Source: Azospirillum cavernae (GTDB lineage: Bacteria; Pseudomonadota; Alphaproteobacteria; Azospirillales; Azospirillaceae). From it: a stretch of 64,000 nucleotides of DNA. The DNA is taken from assembly GCF_003590795.1 (NCBI RefSeq), contig NZ_QYUL01000001.1, forward strand, positions 1,505,001 through 1,569,000, written 5' to 3'. How positions within the stretch are numbered: the stretch's first letter is position 1; each line of letters starts with the position of its first letter. The translations under genes were made by a program, and so were the position numbers. The notes under the pieces were generated by a model. It saw only the letters and a list, made by a program, of their open reading frames with translations. It made no database searches and had not been told where the DNA came from. Positions 18,706 to 28,008 of the stretch are shown here, one piece after another.

Positions 18706-21700
18706 ATGACCACAATGGAACGCCCAACCTTATTTTCTTTCTTTATTGTGTTTTCTCTTGTTGGCCTTCTCACAAAATTCTGCGTTATAGCCACCGCCAT
18801 GCCCGACGGAACCGCCATCGTCTGGGCGCCCAACGCCGTCCTGCTGAGCGCGCTTCTGCGCTATCGCGGACAGCGCGGGTGGCTGTTCGCCCTGCTGGCG
18901 TTGATCGCCGAAACCATCGGCGTTTTGCCGGAAAACTCATTCTCCGTCGCGGTTTATGGCGGGTTCGTCAACATCGCCGAGCCAATCATCGCCTATTGGC
19001 TGTGCCGTCGCCTTGGCGTCTCGGAAACGCTTTCCACCACCCGTGACATTGTCCGCTTCATCCTGTCGGCTCCTTTGGGAGGGGCCGTGGTCGCCGGGTT
19101 GCTCGGGGCCGTGGTCATCATGCTGGACAGCGGGGAAAGCGCAAACTTCCTGGAGGTCGCGCGCCTGTGGTGGTTTGCCGACGCTCTCGGCCTGCTGATT
19201 TTCACCCCCCTGTTTCTGGCGTTGGGACAGGCGCGCGGATGGAGAATTGGCGCGCTCCGGCGTGGCGACTGGCTCATGGCCATCCTCACCCTGGCCCTGG
19301 TTGTTCTGGTCTTTTCGGCCCGGCAAGGCGACGTCTTCGGCGCGACCATCACGCCGACTCTGCTGTTGCCGTCGCTGCTTTACATCGCCACCCGCTGCCA
19401 TCCGCGTTGGACCGCCTTGGCGGTGGCCCTTCTGTCGATGGCGGTCGCCACCGCCGTTGGTCTTGGCCGCGAGCCGTTCGGTGGTTTGCCCACCGGGCTG
19501 ACGATGGTTCATGCCCAGGAATACATCCTAATCACGGGCATCCTCGGCATGGGTTTTTCCGTGCTGATGGCGCAAATCCGCGCGCACAACCGCACACTGG
19601 AAACACGGGTCGAGGAACGAACCCATCAGTTGCACGCCCAGGCCGAGGATCTGCGGGTCGCCCGCGATCAAGCCGAAGAGGCGACGCGAGCGAAATCCTC
19701 TTTCCTGGCCGTGATGAGCCACGAGATCCGCACGCCGATGAACGGCGTCACCGCAATGGCCGAGATGCTGGACCAGACCGATCTGACCGACGACCAGCAC
19801 GGCATGATCGAGGTCATCAACGCGTCCGCGCAATCCTTGCTGACGATCATCAACGACATCCTCGACTTCTCCAAAATCGAAGCCGGGAAGCTGGAGATCG
19901 AAGCGATCCCGCTGTCGCTGACCGATCTGGTCGAGGAGGCCGCCGAACTGGTCGCCGGACGGGCCGAGGAAAAGGCCCTTCACCTGATCGTCGACATCGG
20001 GGAACAGACGCCCGACCGACTGCTGGGCGATCCGACGCGGCTGCGGCAAGTGTTGGTCAACCTTGTCAGCAACGCGATCAAATTCACCGAAACTGGCGGC
20101 GTTTCGCTGCGCGTCCGGGCGTTGTCCAGCGCCGCTGACCACACGCGGTTGCGGTTTGAGATCGCCGACACCGGCATCGGCTTGACGGCGGAGCAGAGCG
20201 CCAGACTGTTTCAGCCATTCCAGCAAGCGGACAGTTCGACATCGCGCCGCTTCGGCGGCACCGGACTGGGGCTGACCATCTGTCACCGGCTGTGCGACAT
20301 GATGGGCGGCGCCATCGGCGTCAACTCCGTCCATGGCGAAGGATCAACCTTCTGGTTCGAGGTTCCCTTCACCATGGTGGCGCCGGAGCCGTTGGTTCCC
20401 GCCATCGCCATAGACGACGCCGTCGTGGTGGCGGTCGGCTTCACCGGAGACGGGCGCGCCGCGCTGGCCGGCATTCTGCGCAGCGCCGGCGTCAACGCCG
20501 TCACCTGGATCGGGTACGAAGACGATCCGGTGGCCGCGCTGACCGCCGCCAATCGCCAAGACAGCCCGTCGCACGGGCCTGTGGTCATCCTGCACGCGGA
20601 AGAAAACAGCGAGACCGCTTTGGCCTATGGCCAAAGCCTCATCACCGCCAAGCTGGCCGCAAAACCATCGGTGATGCTGGCGACCTCCCGGTCGCTCGCC
20701 TCGACCCTGGACGAAGCCAACCGCATCGGCCTGTTCTGCACCCTAACCCTGCCGTTGCGCCGCCGCCGGTTGTGGCAGGCGGTGGCCGCCGCGTTGGGTC
20801 GGGCCGATCTGGAGCGGCGCGCCGCGCGCCGCGACCTTGATTCAACAGGCTGGGAGCCGCCATCCATCGACGCGGCCATGGCGGCGGGCGCGCTGATCCT
20901 GGTGGCCGAAGACAACCCGATCAACCAGACCGTGATTCGCCGGATGCTGAATCAGCGTGGCTACGCCATCGAAATCGCCGACAACGGCGCCCAGGCGCTG
21001 GCGCTCCACCAGCCGGGCCGTTACGGCTTGCTGCTCACCGATTTTCACATGCCGGAGATGGACGGCTTCGCCTTGACCCACGCGATTCGGGAACGGGAAC
21101 TGCACCTCCCCCCGGACGGCGGCGGGCGTCTGCCCATCGTGGCGCTCACCGCCGACGCTTTGTCGGGCACCGCCCAGCGGTGCATGGACGCGGGAATGGA
21201 CGGCTACCTGACCAAACCCATTGATTCCAGGCTGCTGGCCGACACGCTCGACCGTTTCCTGCCCCACGCCAAGAGCTTGCGTCGCCATGCCGAAACGACG
21301 ACGACGGCTCCCACCGCGACCCCGCGATGGAGCGACGCCGACATTGATCCGGCGATTTTCGATCTGGCTCAACTGGCGCAGAATTTTGCGCCCGACGATC
21401 CGGCGGCAATGCGCTTCCTGAATGATTTCCTGGCGCTGACGCCGGGATTGATCCAGAAGACGACAACCGCGTTGGAGACGAAGGACGCGGACGCCGCGCG
21501 CGACGCCATCCACACCTTGAAAGGCTCCTCGCTGTCAATCGGGGCCGCGCGGCTTGGCCAACTGGCGTCCGATGCCCAGGATGCCCTGGACGCGGGCGAT
21601 TTCGACACCGCCGCCCTGCTCGCCAGCCTGCTGACGCCAACCCATGATGAATTGACCGAAGCGACCGCCTCAATCCGAGGTTTTTTCCTCCCACCCTTGC

Positions 21701-21708
21701 CGTTGTGA
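18706..21708 (+). CDS. Hybrid histidine kinase: MASE1 - HisKA - HATPase - pseudo-receiver - receiver - HPt
   Basis: A 1000-residue inner-membrane sensor. Residues about 10-295 form eight or more helices of MASE1 type (FVNIAEPIIAYWL). A coiled coil leads to the dimerisation domain with phospho-acceptor H339 (VMSHEIRTPMNG) and the ATP-binding domain (NAIKFTETGG, DTGIGL, GGTGLGL). A degenerate receiver at about 565-690 has VVILHAEEN where the Asp would be. The true receiver has D779 (LLTDFHMPEMDG) and the C-terminal phosphotransfer domain has H936 (AIHTLKGSS). The architecture predicts an internal His-Asp-His relay. The stand-alone receiver 16 bases downstream is the likely output. Confidence 0.93.
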   Translation: MTTMERPTLFSFFIVFSLVGLLTKFCVIATAMPDGTAIVWAPNAVLLSALLRYRGQRGWLFALLALIAETIGVLPENSFSVAVYGGFVNIAEPIIAYWLCRRLGVSETLSTTRDIVRFILSAPLGGAVVAGLLGAVVIMLDSGESANFLEVARLWWFADALGLLIFTPLFLALGQARGWRIGALRRGDWLMAILTLALVVLVFSARQGDVFGATITPTLLLPSLLYIATRCHPRWTALAVALLSMAVATAVGLGREPFGGLPTGLTMVHAQEYILITGILGMGFSVLMAQIRAHNRTLETRVEERTHQLHAQAEDLRVARDQAEEATRAKSSFLAVMSHEIRTPMNGVTAMAEMLDQTDLTDDQHGMIEVINASAQSLLTIINDILDFSKIEAGKLEIEAIPLSLTDLVEEAAELVAGRAEEKALHLIVDIGEQTPDRLLGDPTRLRQVLVNLVSNAIKFTETGGVSLRVRALSSAADHTRLRFEIADTGIGLTAEQSARLFQPFQQADSSTSRRFGGTGLGLTICHRLCDMMGGAIGVNSVHGEGSTFWFEVPFTMVAPEPLVPAIAIDDAVVVAVGFTGDGRAALAGILRSAGVNAVTWIGYEDDPVAALTAANRQDSPSHGPVVILHAEENSETALAYGQSLITAKLAAKPSVMLATSRSLASTLDEANRIGLFCTLTLPLRRRRLWQAVAAALGRADLERRAARRDLDSTGWEPPSIDAAMAAGALILVAEDNPINQTVIRRMLNQRGYAIEIADNGAQALALHQPGRYGLLLTDFHMPEMDGFALTHAIRERELHLPPDGGGRLPIVALTADALSGTAQRCMDAGMDGYLTKPIDSRLLADTLDRFLPHAKSLRRHAETTTTAPTATPRWSDADIDPAIFDLAQLAQNFAPDDPAAMRFLNDFLALTPGLIQKTTTALETKDADAARDAIHTLKGSSLSIGAARLGQLASDAQDALDAGDFDTAALLASLLTPTHDELTEATASIRGFFLPPLPL

Positions 21709-21724
21709 AGCCGGATTCTGAAGC

Positions 21725-22153
21725 ATGACCACCGTTGATTTCGCCAAACTCCGCATTCTGGTGGTCGAAGACGACGCCTTCACCCGCCAACTCATCCGCA
21801 AGGTGTTGAAGGACATCGGCGTCCGCTCGATTTCGGAAAGCGCCAACGGCAAGGATGGGCTGATGGAGTTGGTGCGGACGCGACCGGACATCGTGTTCTG
21901 CGACATCCACATGGCGCCAATGGACGGGCGCATGTTCCTGCGCGGGGTGCGCAACATCCCGGTGAAGGGCATTGATGAAACGCCGGTGATCTTTCTGACC
22001 GCCGACGCCGACATCGCCAACGTTCGCTTTGCCAAGGAGCACAGCGTCAACGGCTATGTCGTCAAACCAATCAGCCTGAGCAAGCTCCGCGACAGCATTC
22101 ACGCGGTCTTCGTCAACGACCAGGAACGCAGCCGACGCTTCGGGTTCGACTGA
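21725..22153 (+). CDS. Single-domain response regulator (CheY-like)
   Basis: A 142-residue receiver domain with acidic pocket VVEDD, phosphorylation site D60 (VFCDIHMAPMDG), conserved Thr in FLTAD and Lys in VVKPI. It has no output domain. It lies 16 bases after the hybrid kinase that ends in an HPt domain, so it is probably the final acceptor in that relay and acts by protein contact. Confidence 0.93.
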   Translation: MTTVDFAKLRILVVEDDAFTRQLIRKVLKDIGVRSISESANGKDGLMELVRTRPDIVFCDIHMAPMDGRMFLRGVRNIPVKGIDETPVIFLTADADIANVRFAKEHSVNGYVVKPISLSKLRDSIHAVFVNDQERSRRFGFD

Positions 22154-22278
22154 CGCCCCTACCCCGCCGCTTTCGGGTTGGCGATGGCCAGACGCGCGTG
22201 GGCGATGGCCTCCAGCGATTCCATAAGCTTGCCGCCAACCACAAAACGGCGCTTCACCCGATCAAACCATTCACCCGA

Positions 22279-24006
22279 TCAATGAGCGAAGTGCAGCAAA
22301 AGCTGGCTCTCCGCCCCCTTGGACGATGGAACGACGCGATCCGCCGACCGGGCGATCAGCCGCGCCGCAACCAGCCGCATATGGTGGTTCACGCTGCCGT
22401 CATCGCCGTCAAGCAGAGCGGCGACGTCGACCGCTTCATTCGGCACCACCAGCGCCGCCCCGCGATAGCGCAACAGAATGTCAAGATTCAACTCGTCAAA
22501 GCTGGCCTCGATCTGCACCGGCCCCTGCGCCACCCCCTCGAAGCTCATGATTTCAATGGCCTCCAACGTCGCCAGGACCGCGCGCGCCATCACCTCGCGG
22601 CGGGCGCCCCAGGCCCGGCCCTGCCGGTCGAAGAAATCATGCAGGTCCGACGAACGCATGGTCCGCGCGTCGTAAGTCAGCGACGCCCGCACTGTGAGGC
22701 CAATGCGGAACAGCACATTGAACAGCAGCGCCGCCAAGGCCGACACCGTCACCTCGGAGTGGAACAACGGCGCGATCCAACCCGGCGCGCCATCATACAG
22801 GCTGGGCAACGCGGTCACGCTGACGCCCAGGATCACCGACAGCCCAACCACCATGGCGCGGCGGTCGTTCAGCAGGCGGGACATGATGAGATCCATGCCC
22901 GCCGTAATCAGACAGGCCGAGGTGTAGATCAGCACGGCCCCAATCACCGGGGCGGGCATCAGAATCAGCGCGGCGGTGATTTTCGGCACGAAGGCGGCGG
23001 CGACCAACGCGCCCCCCGCCGCGAAGCCGACCACCCGCGAGGTTACGCCGCTGGCGAACTCCAAACCGATGTTGGCCGATGAAAAACCAACGCTGACGCC
23101 ACCCGACAGGGCGCTGGTCAGGCTGGCCACGCCCTCGACGAAGACCCCCCGGCTGACCTTCGGCATATCGGTGCGCGACCAATGCGCCCGGTTCATCTTG
23201 TCCAACGTGATGATGCAACCAACCCCATCCATCACCGAAATCAGCATCACCACAATCATTGGCAACAGCGCTTCGACGTTGATTGACAGGCTGGGAAAGC
23301 TGGGAACCGGCAGCGCCAGAAGCGGCGCTTCGGCCACCCTGGCCAACCCATGATCGTCGACCAAACCCACCCCCATGGCCAGCCCATAGCCCGCCGCGCA
23401 ACCAAGCAGCATGGCGTACAGCCGCGTCCTTCCCTTGCCCCAGATCGACAGCCCGACAATGACCGCCAGCGTCACCCCAGCCACGGCCATCGCCCGGGCA
23501 TCCACCGTTTGGGTTGCCGGGGAATAGCCGACCACCCGCTCCCCAGCCCCTCGGACCATCGAAACGCCAAGCATCAGGACGGAGACGCCGCACACCTCGG
23601 GCGGCAGATAGGACCGCAAACGGGGCAACAGCTTCGCCAGACCAAGCTGCATCGCCGCGCTGACCGCCACCGTGCCGCAAGCCGCCCCCACCCCGCCCGA
23701 CCGCGCGGCGGCGATGAAGACAGGCACCAGAAGCGGATTCGGCAAGGACACCGCCAAGAAGCCGCTGCCAAAGGACGAGGCTTGCAGAATCGTTCCCAAC
23801 CCAACCGCCAAAATCGCCGTGGTGATGAAGCCGCTGGCGGCGGCGCCGTCCATGCCAATCTCTGCGGCGATGATGACCGGGTACATAATCATCATCAGCC
23901 CCAGCACCATGTGCTGCATCGCCAAAACGGCGGTGACGCGCGCCGGCGGGCGCTCGTCCAGAGCATAGAGCAGATTTTGCGGACGGTCATGCATAGCGAA
24001 GGACAT
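22279..24006 (-). CDS. NCS2-family nucleobase permease with C-terminal GHKL-like extension
   Basis: A 575-residue protein. Residues about 15-445 form the 14-segment nucleobase:cation symporter-2 fold (uracil/xanthine/uric acid type), with FSSANIGLEFASGVTSR near the usual substrate-site region and a long VLPNPLLVPVF-like helix. Substrate is unknown. The last ~125 residues are soluble and do not belong to the permease fold: REVMARAVLATLEAIEIM followed by alternating strands and SQLLLHFAH at the end resemble an ATP-binding domain of the histidine-kinase/anti-sigma type, but with a poor N box. ATG 24006 or 23994 may be the start; neither has a strong ribosome site. It converges with the receiver gene. 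Confidence 0.85.
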   Translation of the reverse strand: MSFAMHDRPQNLLYALDERPPARVTAVLAMQHMVLGLMMIMYPVIIAAEIGMDGAAASGFITTAILAVGLGTILQASSFGSGFLAVSLPNPLLVPVFIAAARSGGVGAACGTVAVSAAMQLGLAKLLPRLRSYLPPEVCGVSVLMLGVSMVRGAGERVVGYSPATQTVDARAMAVAGVTLAVIVGLSIWGKGRTRLYAMLLGCAAGYGLAMGVGLVDDHGLARVAEAPLLALPVPSFPSLSINVEALLPMIVVMLISVMDGVGCIITLDKMNRAHWSRTDMPKVSRGVFVEGVASLTSALSGGVSVGFSSANIGLEFASGVTSRVVGFAAGGALVAAAFVPKITAALILMPAPVIGAVLIYTSACLITAGMDLIMSRLLNDRRAMVVGLSVILGVSVTALPSLYDGAPGWIAPLFHSEVTVSALAALLFNVLFRIGLTVRASLTYDARTMRSSDLHDFFDRQGRAWGARREVMARAVLATLEAIEIMSFEGVAQGPVQIEASFDELNLDILLRYRGAALVVPNEAVDVAALLDGDDGSVNHHMRLVAARLIARSADRVVPSSKGAESQLLLHFAH

Positions 24007-24162
24007 CCTGGTTGGAAGGGCCGGCCGCCGTATGGCTCGACGGATGGTGGGAGAGCGCGGCGGCGACAAAAACCTTCGCTCGCCACGCAATCTTATAACC
24101 CACACCTTGTGTTGGAAAACAGCAGAGACCCGGCAAAGCCCCCTTTCCCATGAGTGGAATCA

Positions 24163-24190
24163 ACAAACCCCCGCCCTTGCGGACGGGGGT
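24163..24190 (-). terminator. Terminator of the ndvB-like gene
   Basis: On the minus strand ACCCCCGTCC and GGGCGGGGGT form a hairpin around GCAA, followed by TTGTTG. It lies 25 bases after the stop. Confidence 0.7.
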
Positions 24191-24215
24191 GTCGAACAAT
24201 TCGATGATGATCCGA

Positions 24216-26861
24216 TCAAGCCGCCAGCGCCTGCGACCCGGCCCTCGCCGGTTCCGCCTGAGGAGCCGGAGCCGACACGGCGCGCGGCTTGCGGTCCGGC
24301 AGCGTGTCGTGGATGGCGAAACCAACCGCCATCAGGTTGGGAACCGCCATCGCGGCGAGCAGGATGGCCCAGAGTTGCAGCGACAGCGTGCCCAGCGGGT
24401 TGACCAGCGCGGCGGTCAGCGACGCGGCGACCAGCGCCGCCGACAGGATGGCTTCGGGACGGGCGCAGAAGCGGCTTTGCCCGCGCTTGCCCCCCTTGGC
24501 GGTGACGCGGAAGGCGTCCTTGCGCCGCACCGCGCCGCGCAGCGCGGCCAGCGCCACCGTGGTGGACAGCGCCATGCCGACGGCGCAGGCCCCGACGCTC
24601 TCCCCCCAACGGTTGCCCGAAGCGTAGCGGGCGGCCAGCAGGCTCGACCCGGCGCGCAGGACCAGCGCGCCCAGCACGGCGGCGGTCGCGGCCACCGGCG
24701 GCAGATGCAGCGGCAGAACCAGCGCGGCGAAGGTCCAGGTCACGGCGGCGACGGCGGCGATCACGCCGACCGCGTCCGACCACCAGCGGATCCAGTTGCC
24801 GACATAGCCCAGCTTTTGTCCCGCCGACAGCCCGGCTTCGCCGCCGACGGCCTGCGGCAGGAACTTCCGCCAATGCGCCCGGACGATCTGGGTGGAGCCA
24901 AAGACCCAACGGTCGCGCTGCTTGCGGAATTGCGTGAAATTGTCGGGGGCCAGCCCCTCGCCCAGCCGTTCGTCGGTGTAGGCGGCGCGGTAGCCCGCCG
25001 ACAGGATGCGCAGGCCAAGCTCCGTGTCCTCGCAGATGCCCGCTTCCGACCAGCCGCCCACCCGCTCCATCGCCGCGCGGCGCAGCATAATCATGGTGCC
25101 GTGGCAGATGAAGGCCTGGCTGGCCAAACCATCCTGCATTCCGACGTCGAAGAAGGGCCGGTATTCGGCGGTCATCGCCGCTTTCAGCGCGGTTTCATGG
25201 CCGTCGCGGTGTTCTTGCGGAGCCTGGACGATGCCGACCGACGGATCGGCGAAGACCGGAACCAGCTTCGACAGCCAGTCGCGCGACACGGTGTAATCGG
25301 CGTCCAGCACGGCGATGACCGAGGCCGCCGGGTCGGTGTGGCGCAGCGCCGCGTTCAGCGCGCCCGCCTTGAAGCCGGAGATTTTTTTGTACCAATGAAA
25401 CTTGAAGGTCGGGCCAAGCGCCGCGCACAGCTCCTCCACCGGGCGGACCAGACGCTCCTCGTCGGTGTTGTTGACCAGGACGACGACCTCGTAATTCGGG
25501 TAGTCGAGATGGGCGAGCGAGGTGAGCGTCGCGGCCAGAACGTCGGGCTGCTCGCGGCAGGCGGCGACGTGGATGGAGACCATCGGCGCGTAACCGCTGG
25601 CGCGCGGGGCGCGGGGCAGCAGTTCCGGCGCCCGCCCGGTCAGCAGACGACGGGCGACGTCGGCCAGATCGGCGAAGGCCACGCCCATCATCAGCGCGCC
25701 CAGCGCGAAGGCCGATCCCCAAGTGGTGAGCGCGCCAAAGGTCAGATACTCGCCATAGGCCGCCGCCACCGCGCCGCCGACGGCGAAACCGATGACGTTG
25801 CCGCCCAGCGCCGCCGCCAGCGCGAAGGCCCCGTTGCTGCGCCGCCGGAAGACGGCGAGAGCCGACAAAACCAACCCAACCGCCAGCGCCACGCCCGCGC
25901 CGACCCGATCGCCATAAGACGGGCCGACCGGCCCCGACATCGCCCATTTCGGCGCGCGGTCGGCGTCGAGCACGCCCCAGCTTGGGCCGGGCGAGCCTTC
26001 GATGGTGGATTTCCACACGCCGTCAAACGCCTCGACCACGTTGTAATCAATCCCCAGCGCCCCGGCTTCCGCCGCGAAGCCGCGCACGACGGCGGCCTGG
26101 GCCTGCGGCGTCGGGTAGGCGTCGTGAAAATTCTCCCCGCCCGACGGCCAACCAACCTCGCCGACGAACAGCTTCTTGCCGGGATGAGCCTTGCGCACGC
26201 TGTCCAGACGGTCGCGGATCCAGGTCAGCGCCTTGTCGGCGGGCACGCCCTCCCAATAAGGCAGGACATGGACGCCCATGAAGTCCGACGCGGCGACGGT
26301 GGCGTTCGCCTTGACCATCTCCGACCAGACGTCGGCGGTGCCGACCTTGATCGAACGCGGCACGGCGGCGCGCACCCGCGTGATGAACCCGGCAAGCTCG
26401 GCGTCGGTCAGATCGGCGCGCAGCAGGGTTTCGTTGCCGACGACGATCCGCCGGACGCCGCGCACGCTCTTCGCCAGGGTGATGGCGCGGGCGACCTCCT
26501 GCTCGTTGCGGGCGGCGTCGCGGCTCAGCCAGACGCCGAGCGTCACATCCAGCCCCTTGGCCGCCGCGATCTCCGCCGCTTGCCCTTGCGAGCCGAGCGT
26601 GGAGTAGGTGCGCACCCCGTCGGCGAAACCGGCGATGGCGCTCATGTCCTTTTCCAGATCGGCCCGCGCGACGACAGGGGAATGGGTCGGGTCGTAATCG
26701 CGGCCCGAGGGGGAGTAGGACACCGATTCGATGCGGCCTGGTTCGGCCTCCACCGCCGTCGGCGCGTTGCGCCAGGACCAGACGCCGGCATGGCCAGCGG
26801 TCACAGCCAACAGGGCGGCGGCGATGGCGGCGCGCCGCACCGGATTCTTCGGGGTGTTCAT
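24216..26861 (-). CDS. ndvB: NdvB-like beta-glucan synthase: GH17 domain plus GT2 glycosyltransferase
   Basis: An 881-residue membrane protein. A signal-anchor (about 9-28) is followed by a periplasmic glycoside hydrolase 17 domain (about 45-310) with the catalytic-type motifs VVGNETLLR and VGEVGWPSGG. Three membrane segments lead to a cytoplasmic GT2 domain (about 430-690) with LDADYTVS near 520, CEDTELGLRIL and the QRDRWVFGS motif near 648 that marks processive synthases; more membrane segments follow. This layout matches NdvB of Pseudomonas and Bradyrhizobium, which make cyclic beta-(1,3)/(1,6)-glucans; UDP-glucose is the expected donor. Product identity is inferred. It is a single-gene unit with its own terminator. 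Confidence 0.88.
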   Translation of the reverse strand: MNTPKNPVRRAAIAAALLAVTAGHAGVWSWRNAPTAVEAEPGRIESVSYSPSGRDYDPTHSPVVARADLEKDMSAIAGFADGVRTYSTLGSQGQAAEIAAAKGLDVTLGVWLSRDAARNEQEVARAITLAKSVRGVRRIVVGNETLLRADLTDAELAGFITRVRAAVPRSIKVGTADVWSEMVKANATVAASDFMGVHVLPYWEGVPADKALTWIRDRLDSVRKAHPGKKLFVGEVGWPSGGENFHDAYPTPQAQAAVVRGFAAEAGALGIDYNVVEAFDGVWKSTIEGSPGPSWGVLDADRAPKWAMSGPVGPSYGDRVGAGVALAVGLVLSALAVFRRRSNGAFALAAALGGNVIGFAVGGAVAAAYGEYLTFGALTTWGSAFALGALMMGVAFADLADVARRLLTGRAPELLPRAPRASGYAPMVSIHVAACREQPDVLAATLTSLAHLDYPNYEVVVLVNNTDEERLVRPVEELCAALGPTFKFHWYKKISGFKAGALNAALRHTDPAASVIAVLDADYTVSRDWLSKLVPVFADPSVGIVQAPQEHRDGHETALKAAMTAEYRPFFDVGMQDGLASQAFICHGTMIMLRRAAMERVGGWSEAGICEDTELGLRILSAGYRAAYTDERLGEGLAPDNFTQFRKQRDRWVFGSTQIVRAHWRKFLPQAVGGEAGLSAGQKLGYVGNWIRWWSDAVGVIAAVAAVTWTFAALVLPLHLPPVAATAAVLGALVLRAGSSLLAARYASGNRWGESVGACAVGMALSTTVALAALRGAVRRKDAFRVTAKGGKRGQSRFCARPEAILSAALVAASLTAALVNPLGTLSLQLWAILLAAMAVPNLMAVGFAIHDTLPDRKPRAVSAPAPQAEPARAGSQALAA

Positions 26862-26985
26862 GGGAGTTTGCGATGCCCTGAGGTATGGGCGGCCTTAGCG
26901 GTCGCCGGACATCGACATCAACGCGGGGCGCCCCGTCGCTATTCCCGCATCATCCCGATTTTTTCTGGGGCGAGGCTGCGAAGCG

Positions 26986-27291
26986 CTACATCACCCGCCG
27001 CAAGACCACCACCGCCGCCACCCCCAGCGCCACCGCGACGGCCATCGGCACGCGGCGGGCGATCAGACAGACGAACAAGGTCGCCAGCGCGTCGGACGGG
27101 CGCGACAGCGCCGCCGGGGCGACCAAGGCGACCAACACCGCGCCGGGCGTGGCCTCCAACGCCGCGTTCGCCGCAGGGCCAAGCCGGATTCGGGCGATCA
27201 GCCACGGCCCGCCGACCCGCGTCAACCACGTCAGCAACCCCGCCGCGACGATCACCGCCAGCAGCGCCCCATCAACCATCATCCCATCCAT
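26986..27291 (-). CDS. azlD: AzlD-family branched-chain amino acid exporter, small subunit
   Basis: A 101-residue protein with four membrane segments, typical of AzlD (RVGGPWLIARI, ALEATPGAVLVALVAPA). It works with AzlC to export branched-chain amino acids or analogues. Its ATG at 27291 shares one base with the azlC stop (TGATG), a translational-coupling arrangement. Confidence 0.92.
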   Translation of the reverse strand: MDGMMVDGALLAVIVAAGLLTWLTRVGGPWLIARIRLGPAANAALEATPGAVLVALVAPAALSRPSDALATLFVCLIARRVPMAVAVALGVAAVVVLRRVM

Positions 27292-27998
27292 CACGAGACC
27301 GCCTTTCCACGCCACGCGGCGACCGCGCCGCCAGCGACCGCGCCCGCCAGAATGTGCCAGGGACCGCCCGGCGTCAGGGCGTTGACCGCCAGCGCCGCGC
27401 CCGCGCTCGCCAACCAGGGCGGCAGGGAGCCGACGCCGGTCCACAGCCCGGCCAGCAGGCAGAGGAAGACGGCGATGAAGGTGAAATCCAAGCCCCAGGC
27501 GGCGGGATCGGCCACCAACGCCCCGGCCAGCGTCCCCGCCACCGTGGCGCTCAGCCAGCCGACATAGAGCGTCAGCCCGACGCCGAACCAATAGCCGAAG
27601 GTCAAGCCCTGCCCGCGCCGCAGGGCCAGCGCCCACACCTCGTCCGTCATGAAGAACAGCGCCAGACCGGCGCGCAACGGCGGCACGCCGTGGAAGCGCG
27701 GGGCCAGCGTCGCCCCCATCAGCAGATGGCGCAGATTGACCAGCAGCACGCTGGCGACCACCGCCAGACCGGGCGCGCCATGGCCCCACAGCTCCACCGC
27801 GACGAATTGCGAGCTGCCCGCGAAGACGATGCCGCTCATCAGCCCCATGTCGAGCGGCGTCAATCCGGCCTTGGCGGCGAGGCTGCCCAGCAGCAGCCCG
27901 AAGGGAACGGCCCCCGCCAAAATCGGCAGGGCGTGAACGGCGCCGAGCGCGACTTCGCGCGGGACGGACGCCGGGGATGGAAGGGAGATCGTGCTCAT
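27291..27998 (-). CDS. azlC: AzlC-family branched-chain amino acid exporter, large subunit
   Basis: A 235-residue inner-membrane protein with seven or eight helices. The family signature AGAVPFGLLLGSLAAKAGL and FAGSSQFVAVELWG is clear, as is LLVNLRHLLMGA. It pairs with AzlD. ATG 27998 lies 10 bases after the AraC stop at 28009, so the regulator and transporter are in one operon. Substrate is inferred from family only. Confidence 0.93.
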   Translation of the reverse strand: MSTISLPSPASVPREVALGAVHALPILAGAVPFGLLLGSLAAKAGLTPLDMGLMSGIVFAGSSQFVAVELWGHGAPGLAVVASVLLVNLRHLLMGATLAPRFHGVPPLRAGLALFFMTDEVWALALRRGQGLTFGYWFGVGLTLYVGWLSATVAGTLAGALVADPAAWGLDFTFIAVFLCLLAGLWTGVGSLPPWLASAGAALAVNALTPGGPWHILAGAVAGGAVAAWRGKAVS

Positions 27999-28008
27999 GC
28001 CCGGCACG

